Assembly (NCBI RefSeq): GCF_964199755.1
Contig: NC_133913.1
Coordinates: forward strand, 5,744,201-5,808,200
Origin: Larus michahellis
Taxonomy: Eukaryota > Chordata > Aves > Charadriiformes > Laridae
Length of the DNA stretch: 64,000 bases
Direction: 5' to 3'
A program made the position numbers and the translations under genes. Positions 35,179 through 46,872 of the stretch are shown here, one piece after another (positions within the stretch are counted from its first letter, which is position 1; each line of letters starts with the position of its first letter). The notes under the pieces were generated by a model. It was not told the origin of the DNA. It searched no databases and worked only from the letters and a program-made list of their open reading frames with translations.

Positions 35179-37945
35179 ATGGGCAGCTCCTGGCACAGGC
35201 TCACCCCAAGCATGGGCACGGTCCCCCTGTACCAGACCCCGGCAGTTACACATCAAAGTCCACGTTTGTTGTTTCCTCTGCAATGGCGCACTCTGTTCTC
35301 GATCTCCACCTCCTCCTCCTCCAACCTATTAATGGGGAGACATCCAGATGTAAAGCCTTGATTCAAAAATCGAAAGCAATGGTTTATTCCTAGAGGGGAA
35401 GTGCCCCTCGAGGCTGCGCGTGCCACACGGACGCCCTCTAAAAATCCTCTCTGTCGTCCCAAAAAGCCGCTTCGGTAGAAGCAGGAGGATGAAGCCCCAA
35501 GTAACTGGGCCTGAGCGGGCTTTTCTCACGGCGGGCTTTTTTAAAGTGTCATCTTTTTTTTTTTTTAAGCTATGTTGGTGATAGAAACCTAGACAGGCTG
35601 AAGAAATAGAAGGGTTGAACAACAAAAAAAAAAGAAGCGCTTTTTTCAGTCTGTAGATCCAAAATTAACAGAGAAAGACTTCTGTCCTTCAAGAGCTCTG
35701 AAGGAGGACCCGGGGCTCTCACGATTCGCTACTCTAGAGGATGGACTCGTGCCATTTGTGTCGCTTTTGCTCGGGATCAGGGCAGCCTTTCCAAAAACAA
35801 GATCTGAAACCAACCCAAGCCTCTCATCTGCAAAACACAGCTGTGGGTTTTACAGCTCCGGCTGGAGACTTTTGAGTAGACGATCCTAAATTAGGCAGCA
35901 AACAGCTTTTGAAAAAACAAGCGGTGGGGCTGCTTCGCGCTCCGGCGTCGCGCAGCGTGAAAGGACGCCGGGGGGGGGGAAAAAAAAACCATGAGAAGTT
36001 GTTTTTCCTTGTCCCACGCGTAAGGAGGGATGAGCACGCTTCCCCTCGCCGGGGCGCTGCGAGGCGATGAGCTGGAAATTGGCTTCGGAGCGCGTCCCTG
36101 CGCCTGGGCAGGAAAGCCGCCGGGAGTCCAAGCCCTCCGATGGTTTGCCTCCGGATATTTGATTGCCTTTCAGCTAATGACAGGAATAAAGCGGGGCAGG
36201 AGGGGGGCTGTGGTTGCCCTGGGCTCCGGGAGCCGGTGCAGGAGCCGCGTGTGGGCCGTTTCCCTGCTCCAGGTGCCAGCAAAGAGCCCCGTGGCCGGCG
36301 GGACACCGGGGACAGCCAAGGGATGTGGCTTGATGCCACTCTGCCCACGCGAAAGAGACGGGCGCCGGGGAACCCACGTCCCCCATCACCGCGGTGCCCG
36401 GATGGGGGGTCGTGGGGGCTCCAGCATCCCTGCCCACCCCCCCCCACTTCCCCCCCCAGGCTGAATCCAGCCTGAACGTGGCTGGTTTGGGTCCCGGTGG
36501 GGTGAGCTGGGGCTGCAGAGCTCTGCCCGGAGCAGGGACCTGCACTCGCGAGGCCGGGGGCGGCAGCGGTGTGACAGCGCGTATCCGAGTTCCGCCAGGA
36601 CGGCAGCCGTAACGCGGATCCAGGGGGGCGCGGACACTTCAAAGTCACATCTCGGGAACGCACCGGAGACTTGGCAGAGAATTCCCTGAGACCTGGCTTC
36701 TCCCCGAGATGGAAGGATGGAGCTGAGGACAAAACAGATAAATACGGAGATTTCTCTGAAGGATGTTCTCTGACGCCTTAACTAATCATCTGCTCGCTCT
36801 CCCTTTAAAAGCAGGGGGTTTGCTTTTGGTAAACTATATCGATACTTCATTTCTTCTTGCTTAATTTCCTCTGATATTTCTTCCGTTTCATTAGCCAGGT
36901 CACCTTCCTCCTTTCTACAATTTCACTGCTGGTAAATGGCTACCACGGGCCTCCCCAGCATTAGCCGTTTGTGAGTGGGTAACACATGTGCCGCTCCCTC
37001 TTCTCTGGGTTTTTTGGTTGGTGTTTTTTTTTTTTTTTTTCAAAAAGGGAAGTCGAAAAGAAAATCACACATCACTTCAGAATTTCCAGTCTATCACATA
37101 CACAATAATATCATGGTCTCTCGCCAAGGAGGAGGATGCCAAACTGTAAACAAAACTAAATAGTGAGTTCCCAGGTTTTTTGTAATTATATAAAGTGGAT
37201 GCTGTGTTTTCTTTTATGGAGTTTTCCAGGAAACGTTACGAAGACAGAAATGAGACTTCCCAAGTCCCTAATGTGACCGTTGCACAAACACGTAGCAATT
37301 TGTGCCCGGGAGAGCATTATTCACACGGGCGTTCATTAACATCCCCTTTCAGGAGTGAGAGCAACGTCCTGTAAAAGAAAGCAGATAAAGCAGAGTCCAT
37401 AAAGCCTTTGCTCCTAATCAGGGGAAATCTTTCCCAAATGCGTTCCTGAGAATCATCTTGAGGATGTTTTTCCTTCTGGGAGGAGAGGGTGGAGGACCCG
37501 GAGGCAGCACGGTGGGTTACGGGACTGCCTTGTCCCGCAGCAGCACCCGACATTTTTATTTTCTCCCTCCTGGAAAGGAAGGAACTTGCCCCGTGGCAAA
37601 AGTTTTGCTACCAGCCACTTCGTATCTACACGTGTGCTTGTGATTCCCCGAGCTGACGAGAGGTGGGAATCCAGCCAAAACCACCAGACTCGTCTGAACA
37701 GAAAGGAAACATCTTGAGATGTTCACCGGTTATGAGTGCAGCTGATTTTGCAGAAGCCTGGAGAAAAATGTCATCCTTCCTTGCCTGGAGACGTGGTGCT
37801 GAGCCTGGACCAGCCCTAACAACCACAGGAGTGATGGAACCCCAGGCTGACCATTGAAACCCCCGGCTCTTCTCTGACTTCACGGCACAGTGTTGGGGGG
37901 GTTGGTTACCCTGTTACCCCATTGCATGACATCCAAATGGTTCTC
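35179..37945. other. Intergenic sequence with a CpG-rich patch at about 35.93-36.65 kb
   Basis: No gene is recognised. The patch at about 35.93-36.65 kb is CpG-rich and carries overlapping chance frames, including a 302-codon minus frame. T runs lie at about 35556-35570 and 37025-37040. A function as an orphan CpG island or distal element is possible but unsupported. Confidence 0.35.
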
Positions 37946-37947
37946 AT

Positions 37948-38513
37948 GGAATCACAGAATGGTTCGGGTTGGAAGGGATCTTAAAGACCATCTAGTTCCA
38001 CCCCCTGCCCTGGGCAGGGACACCTCCCACCAGACCACGTTGCTCCAAGCCCCGTCCAACCTGGCCTTGAACCCCTCCAGGGATGGGGCAGCCACAGCTT
38101 CTCTGGGCAACCTGGGCCAGGGGCTCACCACCCTCAGAGGGAAGAATTTCTTCCTCAGATCTCACCTAAATCTCCCCTCTTCCATTTTAAAACCCTTCCC
38201 CCTCGTCCCATGGCTCCCCTCCCTGCTCCAGAGTCCCTCCCCAGCTTTCCTGGAGCCCCTTTAGGGACTAGAAGGGGCTCCAAGGTCTCCGCGGAGCCTT
38301 CTCTTCCCCAGGCTGAACCCCCCCAGCTCTCTCAGCCTGTCCCCACAGCAGAGGGGCTCCAGCCCTCCCAGCATCTCCGTAGACCCGCTCCAAGAGGTCC
38401 GTGTCCTCCTTATGTTGGGGGCTCCGGAGCTGGACACAGCACTGCAGGTGGTGCCTCACAAGAGCAGAGCAGAGAGGGAGAATCACCTCCCTCAACCTGC
38501 TGGCCACGTCTCG
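37948..38513 (-). mobile_element. CR1 LINE, 5'-truncated, about 565 bp
   Basis: The 3' end is at the left (catggaatcacagaatggtt, then gggttggaagggatcttaaa). The element runs through the FSLGEEK-type polymerase tail to about the ctggccacgtct boundary. It has a gap relative to the 53.1 kb copy. Confidence 0.93.
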
Positions 38514-40590
38514 TTAAAACTTTTAAAACCAAAAAAAGAAAAGGAAGGTTTTTGGAGTTTGGAGATCTTTAACAAAGCTCAGCCGGCTCCATGATCCCTC
38601 TGCGACGTTCCCAGGACAGTTCTCCACCCCTCAGCCACCCCACCAGGGCCCTGAGGCAGCGCGGCACAGCGCTGCTCCCCCGGGAGTTCACGTCGATGGG
38701 AGTGAAACCTCCTCCAAAAACCCGCTCTGGGAGAGGAGGGTCCGCTCCAGGGCTGGCGGCAGTTAAGCCACTGCGTGAAGCTGCGAGGCTGCTGGAAACA
38801 GAAGTGGAGAAGCAGAGAAAACAGAGCCGGAGCGGCGCCTTGACGAATTGTCTAATCCCCCTGTTCCAACGCGGGACAAGCCCAACTTAAACCCTTCCCG
38901 ATGGATGTTTGCCTAATTTTTCTATTTTTTTTTCCCCGTGAAGCTTCCACTAATGGAGCCTTGACATCAGGCAGTCTGTATTTACATTTAGTCAGTCCCC
39001 AAACGGCTAACGAAAGCTCTTACCGCAGCTTCATCCCACGATTTCTCATCCTCTCCAGGCTGACACCGAGAAGGGTTTATTCCCTTCCCCTTCGTGGCAG
39101 CCTTTTATTTATCGGAGGAGGGTTATGACAGCACTGCAGGAAACGCGGCTGCCGGAGGAGTCCGGAGTTCAGCCGGTCCACAGCTGCCTCGTCTTCCCCC
39201 AGGCTTCGCTTCTCTGGACCAAACAACCCAATTCTTTCATTCTTCCCTCATAGATCATAGTTTCTAGATTTCCGCTAATCCTTGCCGCTAGCAAAAAAAA
39301 CCCAAAACAAAACAAAAACAACACCCAAAAAAACCCAACCAGGAAGGCTTTTCGGGACCAGACGTAGTAAGGAAGGAGCAACTCCCCAGCCCTTGGAGGT
39401 GAGGAAACCCTGCTGCGGGATCTGCTGAGGGATGGCAAACTCGCCCGGCATCGCGGGAGCATGGCCGGGAGAGAAGCCAGCGGCACGGCAAGCAAAGGCA
39501 GCAAAGCAGGAGTTTTGGAAGGACCAACCGCCTTCGCCCAGCCTTCAGAAACCAAAAGGGTCGCGCCACAGAAATATCCAGCTCCATCAGGGCTTCTCGT
39601 CCCTACTGACGTGACCTAAGAGACCCTGAACCCGGTTGCTTTCACGCAAACGGGCGACGTGTTGGATTGCCTTTATCCAGCCGCTCTCCTGCTTTAGCCG
39701 TCAGCGCTCGGAGCACCTTCGCCCCCAGCCTTCCCTGCCCTCCTCTCTGTGAGGGCGGAAGGTGCCCAGACCTCACCATGGTTCCTCAGCTCAGAACCGC
39801 TCATCCTCAGCGTAAAAAAAAAAGAAGCGGCTCCTAATTTACCTATCACAAAAAGGCTTTGATGGCTAATTGCAATGTCCCCCTCTCGCTTTCTCCCTGG
39901 AAGTTAACCCAGCTGCAGCGGGACACAGTTTCCAGGTGGGAATTCTAGTTTAAGGGGCAGGTTTCCAGATATCTAAGATGCAGGGAAATGCCTGGGAAGA
40001 TTCCTCAGAGATACCTGGCCTCCCAATGCCAAAAGAATGTTAAAAATCTGCATAGGTATTTCCCTCTATCTCAAAATCTTAAAAATCCCTGTATCTTAAA
40101 AAAAACCCAAACTGGCAGAGTGCCTCCAGCTGCCTTGCTATCAGCATAACTCAACAGGACGATCATCCGTTCGTCATCAAACATCGTGCCATTCTAGGCA
40201 AAGGACTCCTGAGGGCATGAACTTTCCCCATCAGTCATTAAAAAATGTGTTGCAGCTGTTAAGAAGCTTCCTCCCCACCACGGCAAGGGGAGCAGCCGCC
40301 AGCCTGCAGCTCTCCTGGCTGCGGGAGAACGGTCCCAGACATGAGTCAAGCATGGCCGAGGGCGGCAGAGTCCGCTAGGAGTGACCTTCCGTTCCTCCGC
40401 GCTCCCGTTCCTGGGAAAGCCATGAACGGCGATGTGGGAGAACCAAAAAAAGCCACCCCAAAAGCAAGGACTAGAAGCTGGGTGGAGCTTAGCAGAGATT
40501 CAAGAGAAATGCAACAGCCAAGGGCAGGTCCTGGATGTGCACCCCAGGGGTTTCCAGCTCGGTCGGCATGAAAGAGTTTTCCTTGGACCC
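38514..40590. other. Intergenic sequence, no gene seen
   Basis: Open frames are short and have no recognisable domain. An A-rich, imperfect aaaaccc-type tract lies at about 39294-39345. Confidence 0.4.
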
Positions 40591-40598
40591 TGGAATCC

Positions 40599-41113
40599 CA
40601 GAATCCCAGCCTGGCCGGGGTGGGAAGGGCCCTCTGGAGATCATCCCCTCCAACCCCCGGCCAGAGCAGGGTCACCCAGAGCAGGTGGCACAGGAACGCG
40701 GCCAGGCGGGGTTGGAATGTCTCCAGAGACGGAGACTCCCCCACCTCTCTGGGCAGCCTGTGCCAGGGCTCTGCCACCCTCACAGCAAAGAAGATTTTCC
40801 TCATGCCAAGATGGAATTTCCCGTGTTCCAGCTTGTGTCCGTTGCCCCTTGTCCTGTCCCCGGGCACCACTGAGAAGAGCCTGGCCCCATCCTCCTGACA
40901 CCATCCCTGTAGCTCTTGCTGAGCATTGATGAGATCCCCTCTCAGTCTGCTCTTCTCCAGCTGAACAGCCCCAGGTCCTTCAGCCTTTCCCCAGCGCAGA
41001 GATGCTCCGTCCCCTCAGCATCTCCGTAGCCCCCGCTGGACTCTCTCCAGCAGTTCCCCATCCTTGAACTGGGGAGCCCAGAACTGGACACAGTAGTCTG
41101 GACTTGTCTTGAC
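40599..41113 (-). mobile_element. CR1 LINE, 5'-truncated, about 515 bp
   Basis: This reverse CR1 copy begins with gaatcccagaatcccagcct (terminal repeats mutated to gaatccca), then the gatcatcccctccaaccccc block. It ends near ggacacagtagtctggac. It is nearly identical over its left half to the copies at 9.6 and 43.7 kb. Confidence 0.92.
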
Positions 41114-42704
41114 TTTACTTCTGGCTACCAGAATTTGTGATCAGCAAATCCGTGATGGGCTCAGACAGAGAAGAGTTTTGTGGATTTAAAGAAGTGAAAT
41201 GATTGAGGGGGTGTTGTTTGCCCGAGTCACAGCGAGCCCCGTTGACAGGGAGCTGGGCTGTGCCTCCCCAGCCCCACTGCCCACCTCCTCCATGGCTCCG
41301 TGGGCACGAGGGAGGCAGCCAGAGCTTGCTGTCGTGAGACAAAGCAAGGAGATAAAATTAGGTACAAAAAAGATGCAAGGACGGCAGTTTGGTCTAGAAG
41401 AACCCAAGGGCCAGAGGGAAAACAAAAGAGAAAAGAGACGTTGAACTGCATGGAGCTCCTGTAAACAGCCCGTTTCTCCAGGCCCCTCTGGATGGCAGCA
41501 CGACCCTCCGGTGCATCGGCCACTCGCCCGGGTTTTGTGTCCTCAGTAAACACCGTGTCCCATCATCATGATCGTTAATGAAGATATTTTCTCTGCAGGA
41601 AGCTCCGGGGAAGAGTAGTAGTTAAATGTTTAAGGTAGCAGGAGTCCAGAAGGGTTGATGTGCTCTAAAAAAAAAGCCAGAAACCTCTGAGCGGTGAGTG
41701 AATGAGTCTCACCATCGCCCAGGCAGCAACTCCTACAGTCTCCCCCCCACAACCCCCACTTCTCTTCGGGGTTATGGGGTTGGGAAATGTGGAGCCGAGC
41801 TGGCAGGACAGGCAGGGCGGGCAGCTGACACCGCACGGCCCTCAGCCCTGTACAGGCATCTGCTCCCTGGTGTCCCCGTCCCCATTGACTGCCTTCTACT
41901 GGGGGAACTGCCCTTGTCCTACGACCATGCTCTGATCAGAGCAAGACCGCCCAAAGTGCTTAGGAAGTGATTAGCTCCCGATATTAAACACACGGTAGGA
42001 GCTGATCCCCATACTGCTTTCTTCCTCCCGTCTCCCTTCTCCCAGTCCAACCACACGCAGCAGTGACCAGAAAAGGCCCAGACCCCTCCGCTGCTCCCCA
42101 GCACCCTGCTCTCTCCTCCTCATGCTCTCCCATATTCAGGGAGGCCAGGAGAGTGCGTTGCATGGCTGGTAGCCTTCATCCTTTCTTGAAGAGTCAGGAG
42201 ACGCCTACGCAGCCTCCTCCTCGGCACCAGCGCTCTCTGCCACCCCGTGACGCCTGCAGGGATAGAAATCACAGAGAGCTGAACTTGGACCTTTCGAGGG
42301 GATAAGACCCAGGAGCCGAGCTCTGAACATGGCCTGGCCTGGCCCAGGTCCTCGGCTTGGCCACCCCACCCGGGCAGCGAGCCGGGCTCGGGGTCGCGCT
42401 GTCCCATGGGGCTGAGGACAAGCACTAGATGGAGCCACTCAATCGGGAACGGGGTGTGCTCCTGCCCCCAGCACCCCTGCACCCCCAGCCCGGCCAGAGC
42501 CGGGGGACGGCAGCCTGGGACAGGACTGGGAATAAGGGCATGTGGGGATGGGGATGCCGGGGATCCCTGTCTGGATCTGTGCTACGCCGCAGCCGGAGGT
42601 TGTTAATGAGGCCGGTGCCACCTCCGTCACTTAGGGAGCTGGATGCGAATGAAGAGGAAGTCCTTAAGAGGGTCATGCGTATGTTTGCGTGGCTCAGAAG
42701 TGAA
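41114..42704. other. Intergenic sequence, no gene seen
   Basis: GC-rich single-copy-looking sequence. Its open frames reach about 120 codons and show no family resemblance. Confidence 0.4.
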
Positions 42705-42705
42705 G

Positions 42706-43188
42706 GCCATATAGAACAGAATAGAATATTTCAGTTGGAAAGGACCGAAAATGACCATCTAGTCCTGGCCACTTCAGGGCCCACCCAAAGCTAAAGCGTG
42801 TTATTAAGGGCATTGTCCAAATGCCTCTTAAACAACGACAAGCTTGGGACACCGACCACCTCCCCAGGAAGCCTGTTCCAGGGTTTGACCCCCTCTCGGT
42901 AAAGAAACGTTTCCTAATGTCCAGGCTGAACCTCCCCTGGGGCAACTTTGAGCCTAAACCCTAAGTTTCCCTAAATGCCCGGGAGAAGAGCTCAGCACCT
43001 CCCTCTCCACGTCCCCTCCTCAGGAAGCTGCAGAGAGCTCCAGACTGGACGAGCCCGATGTCCCCAGCTGCTCCTCGTAGCACACTTTCCAGTCCTCTCA
43101 CCAGCTTTGTTGTCCTCCTCTGGACGCACTCAAGGACCTCCACATCCTTCTGAAATGGCGGGGCCCAGCACTGCGCACAGTTCCTATG
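42706..43188 (-). mobile_element. CR1 LINE of a different, older subfamily, about 480 bp
   Basis: The left end reads tagaacagaatagaatattt followed by cagttggaaaggaccgaaaa. This is a distinct CR1 3' end with a gaatagaat-type terminal repeat. The rest follows CR1 structure (aacaacgacaagcttgggac, then cctccccaggaagcctgttc) up to cagcactgcgcacag. It is more diverged than the others in the window. Confidence 0.88.
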
Positions 43189-43690
43189 TACGGAATGGGG
43201 GGGGGGTTACTGTGTAAATGTGACGTCAGATGGGGAAACCGGGTTCTAGAAGGTGGGATGAGGGACCACAGGCTGCCTAGGAGCTCACATCGGCAGGTTG
43301 AGGGATCTGGAGCGGGACTGGGATCCCCCACCCGTGGTGCTGCCCATGGCTCAGGAGGATCCGGATCCCTGGCAGCTCCCATGGGGGAACAGAAGTTTGA
43401 CACTGGAGGGTTCTTCCATCTGGCAGGGAAAAGAAAAACGCAAGCCAGCGCCGTTGGCCAACTGAGGCATATTGAGACTGGAAACACAGCACGCATTTTT
43501 AACAGGGAAGGTAATTAATTGTTGGAGCCGCTCGTTAAGGTATTGGCAGGCTCAGACACTGACAGTCTGAAATAGGGCTGCATACCTTCTCTATAAAACG
43601 TTTTTTCTTCAAACACGACTTAATTCCGGGCTGTCCTGCATCACCCAGATGTCTTCTTCAGAGTCAGTCCTTCTGGGTGTAAGCGTGGTT

Positions 43691-44078
43691 GAGAGCCCTG
43701 GGGCTGTTCAGCTGGAGAAGAGCAGGCTGAGGGGGGATCTCATCAATGCTCAGCGATAGCTGACGGGCCGGGGGCAAGAGGATGGGGCCAGACTCTTCTC
43801 AGTGGTGCCAGGACAAGGGGTAACGGGCACAAACTGGAACATGAGAAGTTCCATCTCAACAGGAGGAGGAACTTCTTTGCTGTGAGGGTGGCAGAGCCCT
43901 GGCACAGGCTGCCCAGAGAGGTGGGGGAGTCTCCGTCTCTGGAGACATTCCAACCCCGCCTGGCCGCGTTCCTGTGCCACCTGCTCTGGGTGACCCTGCT
44001 CTGGCCGGGGGTTGGAGGGGATGATCTCCAGAGGGCCCTTCCCACCCCGGCCAGGCTGGGATTCTGTGATTCTGTGGC
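43691..44078 (+). mobile_element. CR1 LINE, 5'-truncated, about 390 bp
   Basis: This forward copy starts at gttgagagccctggggctgt, continues with the polymerase tail and ends with gggattctgtgattctgtgg. It is the same subfamily as the 40.6 kb copy, in opposite orientation. Confidence 0.93.
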
Positions 44079-46505
44079 CCTTCGTGTTCAGGAGTCACAG
44101 CTGAACGTGATGCTCCTGCCCAAAAGGCATCATGCCTGAAAGCTCAGCGTCCTCCAGTGATGGCACGTGGCCAAATCCATTGCGGAACTCCTTTCTCCAT
44201 CCCTAAGTGAGGGAGTCCTCTTGGGCTCGCACTCAGTCCTGCTGTGGTGGAAGCACGCAAGATCCTGGCCCAGTGGGAGCAGAAGCATCCGCACAGCCAT
44301 CCCCGGAGCACTCTCCTGGTGCCACGTAGTGTGGGCTGTTCCCAACACCACGGCAGCAGCTCTTGGCCACGGCCGCTCAGGCCTGGATTAGCCCCCAGAT
44401 GACATACCAGTTGATGATATACCCGTTTCTATCGTGGTCTCTTCTCCGGTTTGACACCTGCCACCACGCAGATGCTGTCTTTATATTGTCCGTCGTTGGG
44501 ACTGTGTCCAACCATGTGGGACTTCTCAGGGATCAGCCGTCTCCATTCCCAGTCAATGGGCAAGTATCCCCTTCACCCCTCCTTGGTCAGAAAGGTGGGA
44601 AAACCAAAATATAACCTGGTGTTTCAGGGGGGGAGAGTTTTTCTGCATTACCCCCGTCCGAGGTGTTTCCAGCGAACAGCTTCTTTGGGTGAACATCCAA
44701 ACGGCGGCTCGGGGAGGTGAAGCGCGGCTCCCCTCTCCGGCACCCAGCGTCGGTGCCAGGAGGCTGCACCTTGCCAAGTGTTTACAGTAATCCTTGGCAG
44801 GTACCCAGGGTTCCAACAAAGACATCTGCTAATCCGCAGAAACGAACTTTCAGGAAAGAGAAGCTTGAAGGTTTCAGGAAACCCTGCTCCCAGCCGGCCT
44901 CCGCGAGTTGCAAACATGCCTGTCCCGGCTGGGAGAGCACACCTGAGTCTCCCGAGACTGGGATTTGTCTCAGACAACAGTTCCCAGTGGGTTTCCTCAC
45001 TGGGATTAGTTATTCTGCAGCCTTGGCGGCCTCTGGCCTTGTTTCTGCAGCCTCCCGGCTGTGCAGGGATCAAAGGGGACCCTTGTGAGGTGTCCACGTG
45101 GGACCTGAGTCAGGCTCTCAACGCCCGAGCGGAGCTGCTCTGCTCCCCCCTGCGCTTCCCTCTCCCTAATCACGAGGCTGCAGGAAAAGGGGACGAGGCA
45201 GGGAGGAGCAGAGGAGCTTCGTCCTGCTGCCGTGGGCACCGTTTGTCCCGTACGGCCACAGGAGGCGGGCGGTAGGTGCGATATGGTGTACGGGGTTCAG
45301 CAAGCCGAGACGTCCTTGCCACCCCCCCGGCCTTAACACGCTAAAACCAGGCAGGAGCACCCGCTCTGCTCCCACCCAACCTCCCTCTTTGGAAACACGC
45401 ATGGATACTTTCACAGCTCCAAGAGAAATAAGCCGATTTCCCAGGAAACAGGCTCAAAATCGAAAGACGGATGGCAAGTTTGAGGTGTCTTCCCCCTCTG
45501 AGGGCTGCAGCCTGTCCTCCTGCGTGGCGCGTCGGAGGTCCCGTCTCCGAACATCTCGGCGAGCGGATAAAGCCCTTCCTCCTGAATCCCAGCTGGCCGT
45601 CGCGCGGCTCCGCTCCCTCTCCTGGTGAGAGGCTCCTTTCAGTTTCAGGGCTGGGAAATCACATGCTTGATGGCTTCAACATGATGTAATTGTTTTTGGA
45701 GGAGACCTGAGCGCTGGTTGGGTTTGCTTGTTTTTCAGGCGCGCACCGACGCCAGGAAGGGGCAGGCGGCGTGACCGTGACCAGCCTGGCCGTCCCTCCC
45801 GGCGCTGCTGGCGGAGCTGGGTGACCCCGCTGCCTCAGTGAAAACACGCAAGTGCTGTTCGATAATTATAGTTAACAACCGTCTATTTCATATTATTGAT
45901 ATTTAATAATATTAAACAGTATATTCTTAGTATTTGTGTATATATCTAATAGTCATGTAATAATTGCTCTCTGCAGCATTGCTAATTCCTGCAGAGAGGG
46001 AAGGCCCGAGAGCGGCTGGTGTGTGCAGTGACGCTGGAGAACGCTCCGCCGGGGTCACAGAGACCTTGCGGTCCCTCCTGGGCGCTCGTCCCCAAAAGTG
46101 GGAACTCCCACGGAAGGGCGATAAGCTCCAGTCCAGAGACAACATCCAGTTCAGAAAGTCCCAAAGCTGCAAATTGCTGGAAACCAGGAAGGTTTGCTGG
46201 GAAAGGGCCCGTCCTGGGGCTCCTTCCCATCCACCCTGTTGGCTGCCTTGGGCTCTCCCTGTGGCACAGCTGGAGGAGAGGTTCCACGTAGAGCGGCTGT
46301 AGCAAACCCATCCCTCAACTCCAGAAGGCACTTCCAGAGAGCCCTTGCTCCGACACCCGTTGGTGACGAGGTGCTTTGCCAGATGGATCTTCGATCCGCC
46401 TCATTAATAGAACATTTTATTTTTAGCGGTCAAGAACATGAACTGGGGCGCAACCTCCCATCCGCCTCTGCCCGCGGTTCCCCGGGGGTGTTGCATGGGT
46501 TTGTC
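44079..46505. other. Intergenic sequence, no gene seen
   Basis: The GC-rich part ends at an AT-rich island (about 45860-45965). Overlapping open frames of 110-165 codons occur on both strands at 44.6-45.3 kb. None shows a domain or a consistent splice structure. Confidence 0.4.
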
Positions 46506-46508
46506 CTC

Positions 46509-46872
46509 ACAGAATCACAGAATGGCAGGGGTTGGAAGGGACCTTCAGAGATCATAGAATCACAGAACCATAGAATGTGTTGGGTTGGAAGGGACCTTAA
46601 AGCCCACCCAGTGCCACCCCCTGCCCTGGGCAGGGACACCTCCCACCAGCCCAGGTGGCTCCAAGCCCCGTCCAACCTGGCCTTGAACCCCTCTAGGGAT
46701 GGGGCAGCCACAGCTTCTCTGGGCAACCTGGGCCAGTGCCGGTTCCAGATCATCCTGTCCAACCCCCTGCCAGAGCAGGGTCACCCGGAGGAGGTTGGAC
46801 AGGAATACATCCAGGCAGATTCTGAACATCTTCAGAGAAGGAGACTCCACAGCCTCTCTGGGCAGAACCTGC
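46509..46872 (-). mobile_element. Older CR1 LINE, split by a second CR1
   Basis: The outer element has its 3' end at 46509-46555 (acagaatcacagaatggcag, then gggaccttcagagatcat). It resumes at 46747 with agatcatcctgtccaacccc and runs to about 46872. The two parts join precisely in the CR1 consensus. They flank an inserted CR1 at 46556-46746, with agatcat present on both sides. Confidence 0.88.
46556..46746 (-). mobile_element. CR1 LINE inserted inside another CR1
   Basis: This 190-bp reverse CR1 3' fragment (agaatcacagaaccatagaa, then tgttgggttggaagggacct) ends in gggcaacctgggccag followed by a short unmatched tail. A seven-base direct repeat, agatcat (46549-46555 and 46747-46753), flanks it. 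That fits a short target-site duplication. Confidence 0.85.

Noticed and set aside
35824..36732. 302-codon minus-strand frame
   Set aside because: Composition is that of GC-rich non-coding DNA (Arg, Pro, Ser, Gly), with no domain, and overlapping frames occur on both strands.
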